Origin: CAZJRB01 sp964547995
GTDB taxonomy: Bacteria; Planctomycetota; Planctomycetia; Pirellulales; Thermoguttaceae
Direction of reading: 5' to 3'
Length of the DNA stretch: 64,000 nucleotides
NCBI GenBank assembly: GCA_964547995.1
Contig: CAZJRB010000016.1
Span: 23,594-87,593 of the forward strand
The position numbers and the translations under genes were made by a program. Below are positions 1 to 7,228 of the stretch, piece after piece. Under the pieces are notes generated by a model, which was not told where the DNA came from, searched no databases, and worked only from the letters and a program-made list of their open reading frames with translations. The stretch's first letter is position 1; every line of letters starts with the position of its first letter.

Positions 1-1519
1 CGTCGTCGCGGAGGAAGTAATTGACGCCGAAGACGAGGGGCGGGTTGCTCAGAACCTTGCCGAAGTCCAGGTTGTTCCGGATGTACTTGCCCAACGAGAT
101 GGACACGAAATCCTGGATGCTCATCAGGTTGATTTCGGGAACCCCTTCTTTTCCGATGGTGGCGAACGTCGTTTCCGTCTCGAGCGAGGCCCCGTAGGCG
201 ATGATGCCGTGCTCCCAGTTGAAGCTCTGTTGGACCGGGACGTAGGATTTTGCATCGCGTCCGCCGTACATGATACCCCCGAGGACGACGCCGTCGGGGT
301 TTTCCAACTCGGGATCGCAGTTTTGCAGGGCCTGCAACAAGACGGCATAACGGGCGTTTTTGTGCGCGGGCGGGATTTCATTACCGTCCCCGCCGGTTTT
401 TCCCTTCTGCCAAAGACCGGAGAAATTGACGCCGTCCGCGGGGATCTCCATTCCCATACCCAGCCAGTACGGCTTGTCGTCTTTGACCAGCACGTTGGAA
501 AAGATGACCTCGACGGGGTTGGTGAGCACGTCCCAGATACCCGGGTCGTCTTTGGCGTTGACGTTTTGAATGATGCCGAAAATCCCCGCCTCGGCATTCG
601 CGGCGCGACACTCTCCGTCGACGGCCCGGAAATAGGCGATGTCGTCGCCCAAGATGCTTTCGCCGGGGAGCATGGCGGTCGAGGTTTTTCCGCAGGCACT
701 CGGGAATGCGCCGGCGAAGTAGGTCTTCCGGCCACCCGGTCCGTAGACTCCCGAGAGGAACATGTGCTCGCACAACCAGCCTTCGCGATCGGCCTTGCGG
801 ATCGTCAGCCGAAGAGCGAGCTTCTTCAGCCCCACGGTGTTACCCGCATATTGCGTGTTGACACTGTAAACAGTGTCGGCCGTGTGGTCGATGTAAATGC
901 GTTTCTTTTCCGGCTCGGCACTGACCATTCTCTCGTCCAGTTTGCCCGCCGAGTGCAGGATGGCGAAGAAGTCGGGGCTGTCGCCGAGCCGCTTGAACTG
1001 CTCGTATCCCAGGCGGTAGAGCAGGTTCAGGCTGTGTGCCACGTACCAGGAGTCGGTACACTCCACACAGGGGATGGTGAAGATCGAGCCGGTCGGCCCG
1101 AGCGACAAGAAGCGGACAATCATGGACCGCCCCTTCATGCACCCCTTCATCAGACCGCGGACCTCTTCCAGCCCCTCTTCCCGCTCGATCTGGTTGAGGG
1201 CCTTCGAGAGCGTTTCACCTTGTGGGACGAGGTACTTGGTGGCTTCCCGGTCCCGCCCCTGGTCCTGTATCCCGTCGAAGTGTACCGTATGGCCGTCGAT
1301 TGCCAAGGGAGCTTCTTCGCCGGTTTCGACAGCCTTGTTCCGTACAGTGGTTACGTCGGCAGGTGAGTCGTTCAACACGAATACCGAGTCCGGTTCGCAC
1401 AGTTCGATGGAATCGGCAATGAACCGGTGCAGCTTGGGATTTTCCAGCGCCGCCAGGGCGAGGAAGTCCGGCTCCGCCAGGTTATCTCGGAGGAACTGTT
1501 CTACGCGTTCGTCCCGCAT
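1..1519 (-). CDS. pckG: Phosphoenolpyruvate carboxykinase (GTP), C-terminus beyond window
   Basis: The frame is open from an ATG at 1519 to the left edge (506 codons of a family of about 600), so the C-terminus is missing. It would convert oxaloacetate plus GTP to phosphoenolpyruvate, CO2 and GDP in the cytosol (gluconeogenesis or anaplerosis). The family signature is visible near 680-715 as FPSACGKTSTAML, the P-loop-like loop with the reactive Cys of GTP-type enzymes; a Ser replaces the more usual Asn after KT. Upstream, the LGP..S.F.IP stretch followed by TDSWYVAHS and NLLYR is also typical. A good ribosome site (AGGAAAGAG) lies just upstream of 1519. Immediately before it is a leader with an intrinsic terminator, so expression may be attenuated (inference). 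Confidence 0.93.
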   Translation of the reverse strand, partial: MRDERVEQFLRDNLAEPDFLALAALENPKLHRFIADSIELCEPDSVFVLNDSPADVTTVRNKAVETGEEAPLAIDGHTVHFDGIQDQGRDREATKYLVPQGETLSKALNQIEREEGLEEVRGLMKGCMKGRSMIVRFLSLGPTGSIFTIPCVECTDSWYVAHSLNLLYRLGYEQFKRLGDSPDFFAILHSAGKLDERMVSAEPEKKRIYIDHTADTVYSVNTQYAGNTVGLKKLALRLTIRKADREGWLCEHMFLSGVYGPGGRKTYFAGAFPSACGKTSTAMLPGESILGDDIAYFRAVDGECRAANAEAGIFGIIQNVNAKDDPGIWDVLTNPVEVIFSNVLVKDDKPYWLGMGMEIPADGVNFSGLWQKGKTGGDGNEIPPAHKNARYAVLLQALQNCDPELENPDGVVLGGIMYGGRDAKSYVPVQQSFNWEHGIIAYGASLETETTFATIGKEGVPEINLMSIQDFVSISLGKYIRNNLDFGKVLSNPPLVFGVNYFLRDD

Positions 1520-1561
1520 GATCTCTTTCCTTTCTGCTTCGTGTGAAGTACCCGTGTTCGC

Positions 1562-1605
1562 GCAAAAAAGGCCGGAGCCCACCATAATGGCAACGCTCCG
1601 GCTTT
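1562..1605 (-). terminator. Intrinsic terminator in the pckG leader (possible attenuator)
   Basis: Read on the minus strand, an 8-bp stem (GCCGGAGC/GCTCCGGC, arms 1595-1602 and 1571-1578) is followed by a run of six T (1564-1569). This is a classical rho-independent terminator. It lies only about 40 bases upstream of the pckG start and well downstream of hisB, so it either ends a short leader RNA or acts as an attenuator. Confidence 0.7.
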
Positions 1606-1615
1606 CACTTTCGAT

Positions 1616-1639
1616 TCAGCGGCGCCGAAGGGGGGGCAT
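1616..1639 (-). other. Seven-codon mini-ORF (MPPLRRR) with near-perfect Shine-Dalgarno
   Basis: ATG at 1639 and TGA at 1616-1618. It is preceded by AAAGGAGGTG (1651-1660), a ten-base match to the 16S rRNA 3' end, 11 bases upstream of the ATG. The peptide starts Met-Pro-Pro and has three arginines, the kind of sequence that can slow ribosomes. It lies directly upstream of the terminator at 1562-1605. A leader-peptide role is inference. Confidence 0.35.
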
Positions 1640-1658
1640 CGGACTTGCAACACCTCCT

Positions 1659-1739
1659 TTACGCCTTGCCGAAGACAGACACCATCGGTTTCCGTCTCAC
1701 GTCCGGCGTCTGAAGAAATCTAACAAATTCGATTTTCAT
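1659..1739 (-). other. 26-codon ORF in the pckG leader
   Basis: A short ORF (begins MKIEFVRFLQ, ends VSVFGKA) whose stop codon overlaps the strong ribosome-binding sequence of the next mini-ORF. No family recognised. Its position between hisB and the leader terminator makes it part of the same short transcript, if one exists. The overlap of its stop with the next Shine-Dalgarno could couple translation of the two. Confidence 0.25.
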
Positions 1740-1870
1740 GTCAACACCTGTTTGGGAAATGCCCAGCGGCAAAGCACTCGCATTCGTGGCGTCCGCGAGA
1801 AGGCATGGGCGGGCACAGGACTACCCCGGGAGCGGGGGTCGGCATCCTTTGCCGTTGCGCGGGTGAGACC

Positions 1871-2458
1871 TCAGAGGGTCCCCTTGGTGCTGGGGACGTC
1901 ATTTCTGCGGGAGTCGAGTTCGACGGCCATGCGCAACGCCTGGGCGGCGGCCTTGAAAATGCCTTCGGCCATGTGGTGGCTGTTCCGGCCGTGGTGGACG
2001 ATCAGGTGGAGGTTGCACAGGGCGTTGGCCGCGAAGGCCTGCCAGAAGTCGGCCACCAGCTCGCTGTCGAACTCGCCGATTTTGGGGGAGGGAAAGTCGG
2101 CCTCGAACAGGAAGTAGGGCCGGCCGCCGAGGTCCGCGGCGCTGGTCACCAGGGTCTCTTCCATGGGCAGTGTGAAGTGGCCGTAGCGGCGGATGCCTTT
2201 CTTGTCGCCCACGGCCTCGCAAAACGCCTGACCCAGGCAGATCCCGACGTCCTCGACCGTGTGGTGCTGGTCGACGTCGAGGTCGCCGGTCGCCTTGACG
2301 ATCAGATCGAAGGCCCCGTGCTTGGCAAACAGCGTGAGCATGTGGTCGAGGAATCCGACGCCCGTGGCAATCTGGGCCTCACCGATTCCGTCGAGCACCA
2401 AGTCCAGCTCGATCTGGGTCTCGGTCGTCTTGCGTCGGATTTGGGCGGTTCGCGGCAT
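1871..2458 (-). CDS. hisB: Imidazoleglycerol-phosphate dehydratase
   Basis: 195 residues, the usual length of a monofunctional IGPD. It dehydrates imidazole glycerol phosphate to imidazole acetol phosphate in histidine biosynthesis. The two Mn-binding signatures are present: HHTVEDVGI (about residues 65-73) and HHGRNSHHMAEG near residues 155-166. An N-terminal TxETxI..L.LDG block and the GFLDHM motif also fit. The start MPRTAQIRRKT gives the standard N-terminus. Third gene of a minus-strand hisD-hisC-hisB run, separated from hisC by 196 bases that hold a large palindrome. Confidence 0.96.
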   Translation of the reverse strand: MPRTAQIRRKTTETQIELDLVLDGIGEAQIATGVGFLDHMLTLFAKHGAFDLIVKATGDLDVDQHHTVEDVGICLGQAFCEAVGDKKGIRRYGHFTLPMEETLVTSAADLGGRPYFLFEADFPSPKIGEFDSELVADFWQAFAANALCNLHLIVHHGRNSHHMAEGIFKAAAQALRMAVELDSRRNDVPSTKGTL

Positions 2459-2490
2459 GGTCGACTCGCAAAGATTTTGATTTGGTGGTA

Positions 2491-2505
2491 GGACGGCACA
2501 CGGAG
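2491..2505. repeat. Half-copy of the GGCACA/TGTGCC palindrome family
   Basis: The 15 bases GGACGGCACACGGAG are the reverse complement of 58930-58944 in the ThuA-nitroreductase gap, where the full GGCACA-loop-TGTGCC palindrome occurs. Suggests one dispersed repeat family. Confidence 0.4.
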
Positions 2506-2540
2506 AGGTTGTGAGTTTTTGGGATCCAATATCGATGGCC

Positions 2541-2627
2541 TGTAGGGAACGCCCTCCGTGGCGTTCCGAAACGTGGAAAACGTGCTCGTTACTGCTTCCC
2601 GGAACGCCACGGAGAGCGTTCCCTACA
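2541..2627. repeat. Paired palindromic repeat (28-bp inverted arms)
   Basis: Arms 2541-2568 and 2600-2627 are inverted copies with one mismatch in 28 and a 31-base spacer. Each arm is itself palindromic (GGAACGCC, six bases, GGCGTTCC). The layout resembles the paired REP units (BIMEs) of enterobacteria. It lies between hisC and hisB, where the RNA hairpin could cause partial termination or stabilise the upstream message. Confidence 0.7.
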
Positions 2628-2654
2628 AAAAATCACAACCTCGGCGTTTGCCCG

Positions 2655-3716
2655 CTACTTTTCTTGGCCGCCGATGATCTCCCTGAGGCGTTGCAAGCAT
2701 ACATTGATTTGCACGTCCGTGCCAACAGAGATTCGCAAGCCGTCTCCCCAACTGGAATAGTCCATGTATCGAACGAGGATTCGATCTCTCTTTAACGCCT
2801 CATAGAGGGGTCGTATTGTCCGCTCGGGGTGGGTGCTCCATGTAAAATTTGCCTGTGAGTCCACTGTCACAAACCCGATGTCCCGCAGACCTAGTAGGAG
2901 ATGCTTGCGGACAGCCACGATCTTGCTGCGGTTTTCCACAAGCCAGTCCTGGTCGCCGATGGCGGCCGTGGCGGCGGCAATCGACAGCGTGTCGCAGTTG
3001 TACGAATCCTTCACCTTGGCAAGCTGGGCAATCATCTGCGGCTGGGCCACCACGAACCCAAACCGCAATCCGGCCAACGCGTACGACTTGCTCAGGCTCC
3101 GCGAGACCAGGATCTTCTCGTTCCTGGCGACCAAATCGAGGCAGTTGACGTCCGCGAAATCGACGTATGCCTCGTCGACCAACAACGGGCAGGGGAGCCG
3201 CTCAGCGATCTCCAGGACCCGCTCGGGCGGGATCATCGTGCCGGAAGGGCTGTTGGGGTTCGGGAGGAAGACGAGCCGCAGGCCGTCCGCCCCTTCCGCA
3301 AAGGCATCCGGCAGCGACCAATCGTCGTTGAAGCGAATCTCCTCGCTTCGGGCGCCCTGGATTTGGGCAAGCGTTTTGTAGAGTATGTAACTGGGATAAG
3401 GGAGACGCAGAAGTTGACCCTGGCCGACGAACGCCCGGGTGGCGATCGTGAGGATGTCGTCGCTTCCATTGCCGGCGAGAATCCAATCGGGCCCCACGCC
3501 CAGCACGTCGGCCGCTTTCTTGCGAAACGCTTCGGCCATGGCGTCCGGGTACTTTTGCAGGCCGGCACGAACGGTCTCCTCGACGGCGCGAACCACGGCG
3601 GGCGAACAGGGATACGGATTCTCATTCGTGTTCAGTTTCACGAAATCATCGGTCTGCGGCTGCTCGCCCGGCACATAGCCGGCCATCGCTTCAATCTCGG
3701 GGCGAAAATGGGTCAT
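2655..3716 (-). CDS. hisC: Histidinol-phosphate aminotransferase
   Basis: 353 residues, fold-type I PLP aminotransferase of normal HisC length. It transfers the amino group from glutamate to imidazole acetol phosphate. Visible are the N-terminal KLNTNENPYP block, NPNSPSGT, the VDEAYVDF stretch holding the cofactor Asp and Tyr, and the Schiff-base lysine in SRSLSKSYALAGLR. The start at 3716 (MTHFRPEIEAMAGYVPG) matches the family N-terminus. It follows hisD by 48 bases, supporting cotranscription. Confidence 0.96.
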   Translation of the reverse strand: MTHFRPEIEAMAGYVPGEQPQTDDFVKLNTNENPYPCSPAVVRAVEETVRAGLQKYPDAMAEAFRKKAADVLGVGPDWILAGNGSDDILTIATRAFVGQGQLLRLPYPSYILYKTLAQIQGARSEEIRFNDDWSLPDAFAEGADGLRLVFLPNPNSPSGTMIPPERVLEIAERLPCPLLVDEAYVDFADVNCLDLVARNEKILVSRSLSKSYALAGLRFGFVVAQPQMIAQLAKVKDSYNCDTLSIAAATAAIGDQDWLVENRSKIVAVRKHLLLGLRDIGFVTVDSQANFTWSTHPERTIRPLYEALKRDRILVRYMDYSSWGDGLRISVGTDVQINVCLQRLREIIGGQEK

Positions 3717-3764
3717 GATCTGTATGTCGCATTCGCCGACGTGCCGTCGGCGGCTAAACGGTCA

Positions 3765-5132
3765 TCACTCATTATTTTTCATTCTTATTTCAACGCTTGC
3801 CCTGTGGGCTGTTAGCCCTTCTTTCGTAGCGAGCACTTGCACGTCGGGTGCCAGTTTGCCCATTCCATCTTCACCGAAGTGGAGGATGCTGTTTGCCCTG
3901 AGGAAATCGTTGCAGGAGAGCCCGCTGGCGAACCGGGCGGTGCCGCTGGTCGGCAGGACGTGCGACGGCCCGGCGGCATAGTCGCCCAGGGCGACCGGCG
4001 TGTAGTTGCCCAGAAAGATCGCGCCGGCGCGGTGCAGCTTCTCAACAAGCTCTTCGGCGTTTTCGGTGGCTACGTGCAGGTGCTCGGGGGCAATCTCATT
4101 GGTCAATGCACACGCCTCGTCGGCATCGCGTGCAAGGATCACCGCCCCGAACTCTTCGAGGCTTTCTCGGGCCAGTTCGCCGCGCTCCAAGTTGGCCAGT
4201 TGGCGGCCCAGCTCGTCAACGGCGGCGTCCAGCGCGGCTTCGTCCCAACCGATCAGGATGCTGGCCCCGGGGGCGTGCTCCGCCTGGGCAATCAGGTCGG
4301 CGGCCGTGTAGTCGGGCCGCGTCGAGGGGTCAACAATGACGACCACCTCGCTCGGTCCGGCGATCGAATCGATGTCGACTTCGCCGTAGACGCGACGCTT
4401 GGCCAACGCGACGAAAAGGTTGCCGGGCCCGGCGATCTTGTCGACCCGCGGGATTCCCTCGACGCCGAACGCCAGCGCGGCAACGGCCTGGGCCCCGCCG
4501 AGTCGGTAGACCTCGTCGATCCCCAGTTCGCGGCAGGTGGCGAGCACGTCGGCGTTGTAGGCCCCGAACTCCGTCGGCGGGGCGACGACGGCCAGTTGCT
4601 TGACTCCGGCAACCTGGGCCGGCACGGCGGTCATCAGGACGGTGGACGGATAGGCGGCGGCCCCGCCCGGCACACAAAGCCCCACGCGCGCAAGCGGCTG
4701 ATACCGCTGGACCAGGTACCCGTCGGGCCGCTCCATGCGGATCGTCTCGTGCAGGATCGCCTCTTGGAACGTGCGGATGTTTTCGGCCACGCGGCGGACG
4801 GTTTCGAGCAGTTCGGGATCGGCCCCGGCGTGGGCGTCGGCGAGTTCTTCCGCCGGCACGCGGACCGTCTCGGCGGTCAGCTCGGCCTTGTCGATGCGTG
4901 CCGAATAGTCGAGCACGGCTTCAAGGCCCTTTTGCCGCACGTCGTCGCAAATCCGCTCGACGACTTGCACCGGCGAGAGCGGTTCGCCGAAGACTTCCAC
5001 GGTCAGTTGCCTTCCCCGCCCGCTGACGACATCCCCCAGCGGGCTGAGCCGCCGCCGCAGTTGGCCCATGGCCGCGCGGATGTCGTCCGTGCGGCTGTTG
5101 ATTCGGAGGATGTTCAGTTCGCGGCTGGTCAT
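3765..5132 (-). CDS. hisD: Histidinol dehydrogenase
   Basis: 455 residues; oxidises histidinol to histidine in two NAD-dependent steps. Diagnostic stretches are AGPSEVVVIVD, the QAEHAPGA block and the C-terminal FLGNYTPVALGDYAAGPSHVLPT region (split here), followed by SCNDFLR. About 25 extra N-terminal residues precede the usual VxxI..DVR region, within family variation. First gene of the minus-strand his run; its promoter should lie in 5133-5334, shared with the divergent ATPase gene. Confidence 0.96.
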   Translation of the reverse strand: MTSRELNILRINSRTDDIRAAMGQLRRRLSPLGDVVSGRGRQLTVEVFGEPLSPVQVVERICDDVRQKGLEAVLDYSARIDKAELTAETVRVPAEELADAHAGADPELLETVRRVAENIRTFQEAILHETIRMERPDGYLVQRYQPLARVGLCVPGGAAAYPSTVLMTAVPAQVAGVKQLAVVAPPTEFGAYNADVLATCRELGIDEVYRLGGAQAVAALAFGVEGIPRVDKIAGPGNLFVALAKRRVYGEVDIDSIAGPSEVVVIVDPSTRPDYTAADLIAQAEHAPGASILIGWDEAALDAAVDELGRQLANLERGELARESLEEFGAVILARDADEACALTNEIAPEHLHVATENAEELVEKLHRAGAIFLGNYTPVALGDYAAGPSHVLPTSGTARFASGLSCNDFLRANSILHFGEDGMGKLAPDVQVLATKEGLTAHRASVEIRMKNNE

Positions 5133-5334
5133 CGAGGCGCTTCCAAGGTTGGGGACACGGAGCCCTATTCTGATCTATTGAATCGGACAGGCCAAGCCCC
5201 TATTGTGTTCGGGGAAGCCGCCGAGCGGAAGTCCCCCCAAGTGGCCATGTCGGCCGTGCGAGGCTCCCATTGGCCGGTTCGCTCGTTTTCTGGTATTATT
5301 AGCATTGGATCATCCTATTTGCGGAGTTGAGAAA

Positions 5335-6600
5335 ATGAGCGAGCCGAAGCCCCCTTTCATCCGGCGGGTAATTTTGCGGAACTACAAGAGCATCCGGGAT
5401 TGCGACGTCACGCTCGGGCCGTTGACGTTCCTGGTCGGCCCGAACGGTTCGGGGAAGAGCAATTTTCTGGATGCGTTGCGGTTTGTCGGCGATTCGCTTT
5501 GGACCACGATAGAACTGGCCTTTCGGGAGCGAGGGGGGATCAAAGAGGTTTGTTACCATTCACAGCAGGATGCAAATGATTTTTCTGTTGAATTGCAGTT
5601 GACGTTGCCGGACGGTCGAGAAGCATCCTATGCATTTACTGTTGCCGCAAATCCGCAGAATAGATTTGAAGTGAAGGAAGAGGAGTGTCATGTTTTCGGC
5701 AAAGGCTCCGCAAAAGACAGCTACCGAATCAACAAGGGACAAGTTGAGGTCGCGACGTTTCAACCGAGCCCCCCTGTCGTTCCGAATCGATTGTACTTGA
5801 CTGTTGCATCAAGCTTTCCCGAGTTTCGCAACGTGTATGACTTCCTCTCTCGAATGAGGTTCTACAACATCAATCCCGAAAAGATGCGGTGGGAAGAGCA
5901 AAGTCTAGAGTCGGATAGCAGCCATACTCTGTTGCGAGACGGGAGCGGCGCTGCCATCGTGCTGTGGGGCATTCAAGAGACTCGCACGAAGCAGCGAATT
6001 GACACGTATATGCGTGAGATTCTTCCGGCTCTCGCCGAAGTCAAAGTGGAGTCGCTTTCAGAACATGCGCGACGCCAAACTGGAGACTTTTGCAGCCCTA
6101 CCTCAAAGAGGGATTTTGGAGACGAACCCGATTGCCTGTCGTTCGTATTCTCGCTGGACCGCAGACGGGTGTATTTTTCTCCTCAGGCGATGTCTGACGG
6201 AACACTGCGTGCGTTCGGTGTGTTACTTGCCCTGTTTCAATGCACTGGTCGATCCGACCCGCACACGATTCCCTTAGTCGGTATCGAGGAGCCTGAGAAC
6301 GCGCTGCATCCCGCAGCAGCGGGCGTTCTCTTCGATGCAGTTCACGAAGCATCTCATTTCACACAAGTCCTGGTGACGACGCACAGTGCCGACTTGCTGG
6401 ACATCAAGGATCTCGACCCGGAGGCCCTTCGCATGGTTGACATCGTGGACGGTGAGACCGTCATCGGCCCGGTAGACAAGGCAAGCAGGTCGATCATGCG
6501 GGATCGGCTGGCCACTGCGGGAGAGCTGCTGAGGCAAAACCAGTTCAGGGTTGTAGGCCAACCGCTGACACCCGTTCGTGCTGATACTGACGAGAGCTAA
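5335..6600 (+). CDS. ABC/SMC-type ATPase (AAA_21, RecF/OLD-like)
   Basis: 421 residues from ATG 5335 (MSEPKPPFIRRV); an upstream in-frame start at 5203 has no support. Walker A is GPNGSGKS at residues 35-42. An MSDGTLRAFGVLLAL stretch is the ABC-signature region, LVGIEEPENALHP is Walker B plus D-loop, and TTHSADLL is the H-loop, so all parts of an OLD/RecF/SMC-like head domain are present. There is no C-terminal TOPRIM domain in this protein; the next gene, 23 bases downstream, supplies a TOPRIM-like one. Such ATPase/nuclease pairs are often phage-defence modules (family knowledge); a defence role here is inference. Codon use is more AT-rich in the middle than its neighbours, which fits mobility. 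Confidence 0.85.
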   Translation: MSEPKPPFIRRVILRNYKSIRDCDVTLGPLTFLVGPNGSGKSNFLDALRFVGDSLWTTIELAFRERGGIKEVCYHSQQDANDFSVELQLTLPDGREASYAFTVAANPQNRFEVKEEECHVFGKGSAKDSYRINKGQVEVATFQPSPPVVPNRLYLTVASSFPEFRNVYDFLSRMRFYNINPEKMRWEEQSLESDSSHTLLRDGSGAAIVLWGIQETRTKQRIDTYMREILPALAEVKVESLSEHARRQTGDFCSPTSKRDFGDEPDCLSFVFSLDRRRVYFSPQAMSDGTLRAFGVLLALFQCTGRSDPHTIPLVGIEEPENALHPAAAGVLFDAVHEASHFTQVLVTTHSADLLDIKDLDPEALRMVDIVDGETVIGPVDKASRSIMRDRLATAGELLRQNQFRVVGQPLTPVRADTDES

Positions 6601-6623
6601 CGTTTCGTGTTGCGGGGTGAGCG

Positions 6624-7214
6624 ATGGTCTTGAATCTCGGTTGCATCGTCGAAGGGCATGGCGACGTAGCCGCAGTACCGGTCCTATTGCAACGGCTTGG
6701 CCAACAACTACAACCCGACCTGTATCTAAACATCGAGCGACCGTTTCGCATGGGACGCTACCGGCTCGTCAAGCCAGGCGAGCTGGAGAACGGCATCGAG
6801 CAGTTGGCCAGGCGTTTGGCGGTCCCGCGTGCGATCCTTGTCCTGATCGATGCCGACGATGACTGCCCGGCCGAGCTGGGGCCCTCGCTGCTTGCCCGTG
6901 CCGCCGAAGCGCGGCCGGATATTGCCATCGGCATCGTGCTCGCGAAACGCGAGTTCGAGGCGTGGTTCCTCGCAGCAGTGGAATCGCTCGCCGGCCGGCG
7001 CAGCCTGCCCAAAGAGGTTGATCCCATTGCCGATCCCGAGTCGGTCCGCAATGCCAAAGGCGTGTTGACCCATCTCATGCCACCGAGAACGGCCTACAGC
7101 GAGCGGGCTGACCAACCGGCGCTGACTGCCGTCTTTGACATGGAAGCGGCCCGGTCGCGTTCCGATTCTTTTGACAAGTGTTACCGCGAGATTGAACGGC
7201 TGCTCACGACATAA
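6624..7214 (+). CDS. DUF4276-type TOPRIM-like protein
   Basis: 196 residues. An N-terminal IVEGHGD (Glu10) and LIDADDD (Asp76, Asp78, Asp80) match the Glu and DxD metal ligands of TOPRIM domains, and KREFEAWFLA (about 108-117) is typical of the DUF4276 family. A GGGGTGA ribosome site precedes the ATG at 6624. It follows the ATPase gene by 23 bases and almost certainly forms its partner, as a split version of an OLD-family nuclease. Catalysis (DNA or RNA cleavage) is inference. Confidence 0.75.
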   Translation: MVLNLGCIVEGHGDVAAVPVLLQRLGQQLQPDLYLNIERPFRMGRYRLVKPGELENGIEQLARRLAVPRAILVLIDADDDCPAELGPSLLARAAEARPDIAIGIVLAKREFEAWFLAAVESLAGRRSLPKEVDPIADPESVRNAKGVLTHLMPPRTAYSERADQPALTAVFDMEAARSRSDSFDKCYREIERLLTT

Positions 7215-7228
7215 TTCAGGCGAAAGTT

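Larger units (their letters stand above)
1520..1870. other. 351-base hisB-pckG intergenic leader region
   Basis: No conventional gene. It contains the minus-strand leader elements listed separately (26-codon ORF, strong Shine-Dalgarno, seven-codon ORF, intrinsic terminator) and the pckG ribosome site. Nothing else recognised between 1740 and 1870. Confidence 0.6.

Noticed and set aside
3837..5330. 497-codon plus-strand frame
   Set aside because: Antisense shadow of hisD with no recognisable protein pattern.
5203..5334. 44-residue N-terminal extension of the ATPase
   Set aside because: Cys/Pro-rich and unlike the family; MSEPKPP at 5335 gives the normal start with an AT-rich leader.
5335..7214. 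Naming the pair PARIS or another specific defence system
   Set aside because: PARIS AriB belongs to a different family (DUF4435 type); the partner here is DUF4276-like, so only the general logic is shared.
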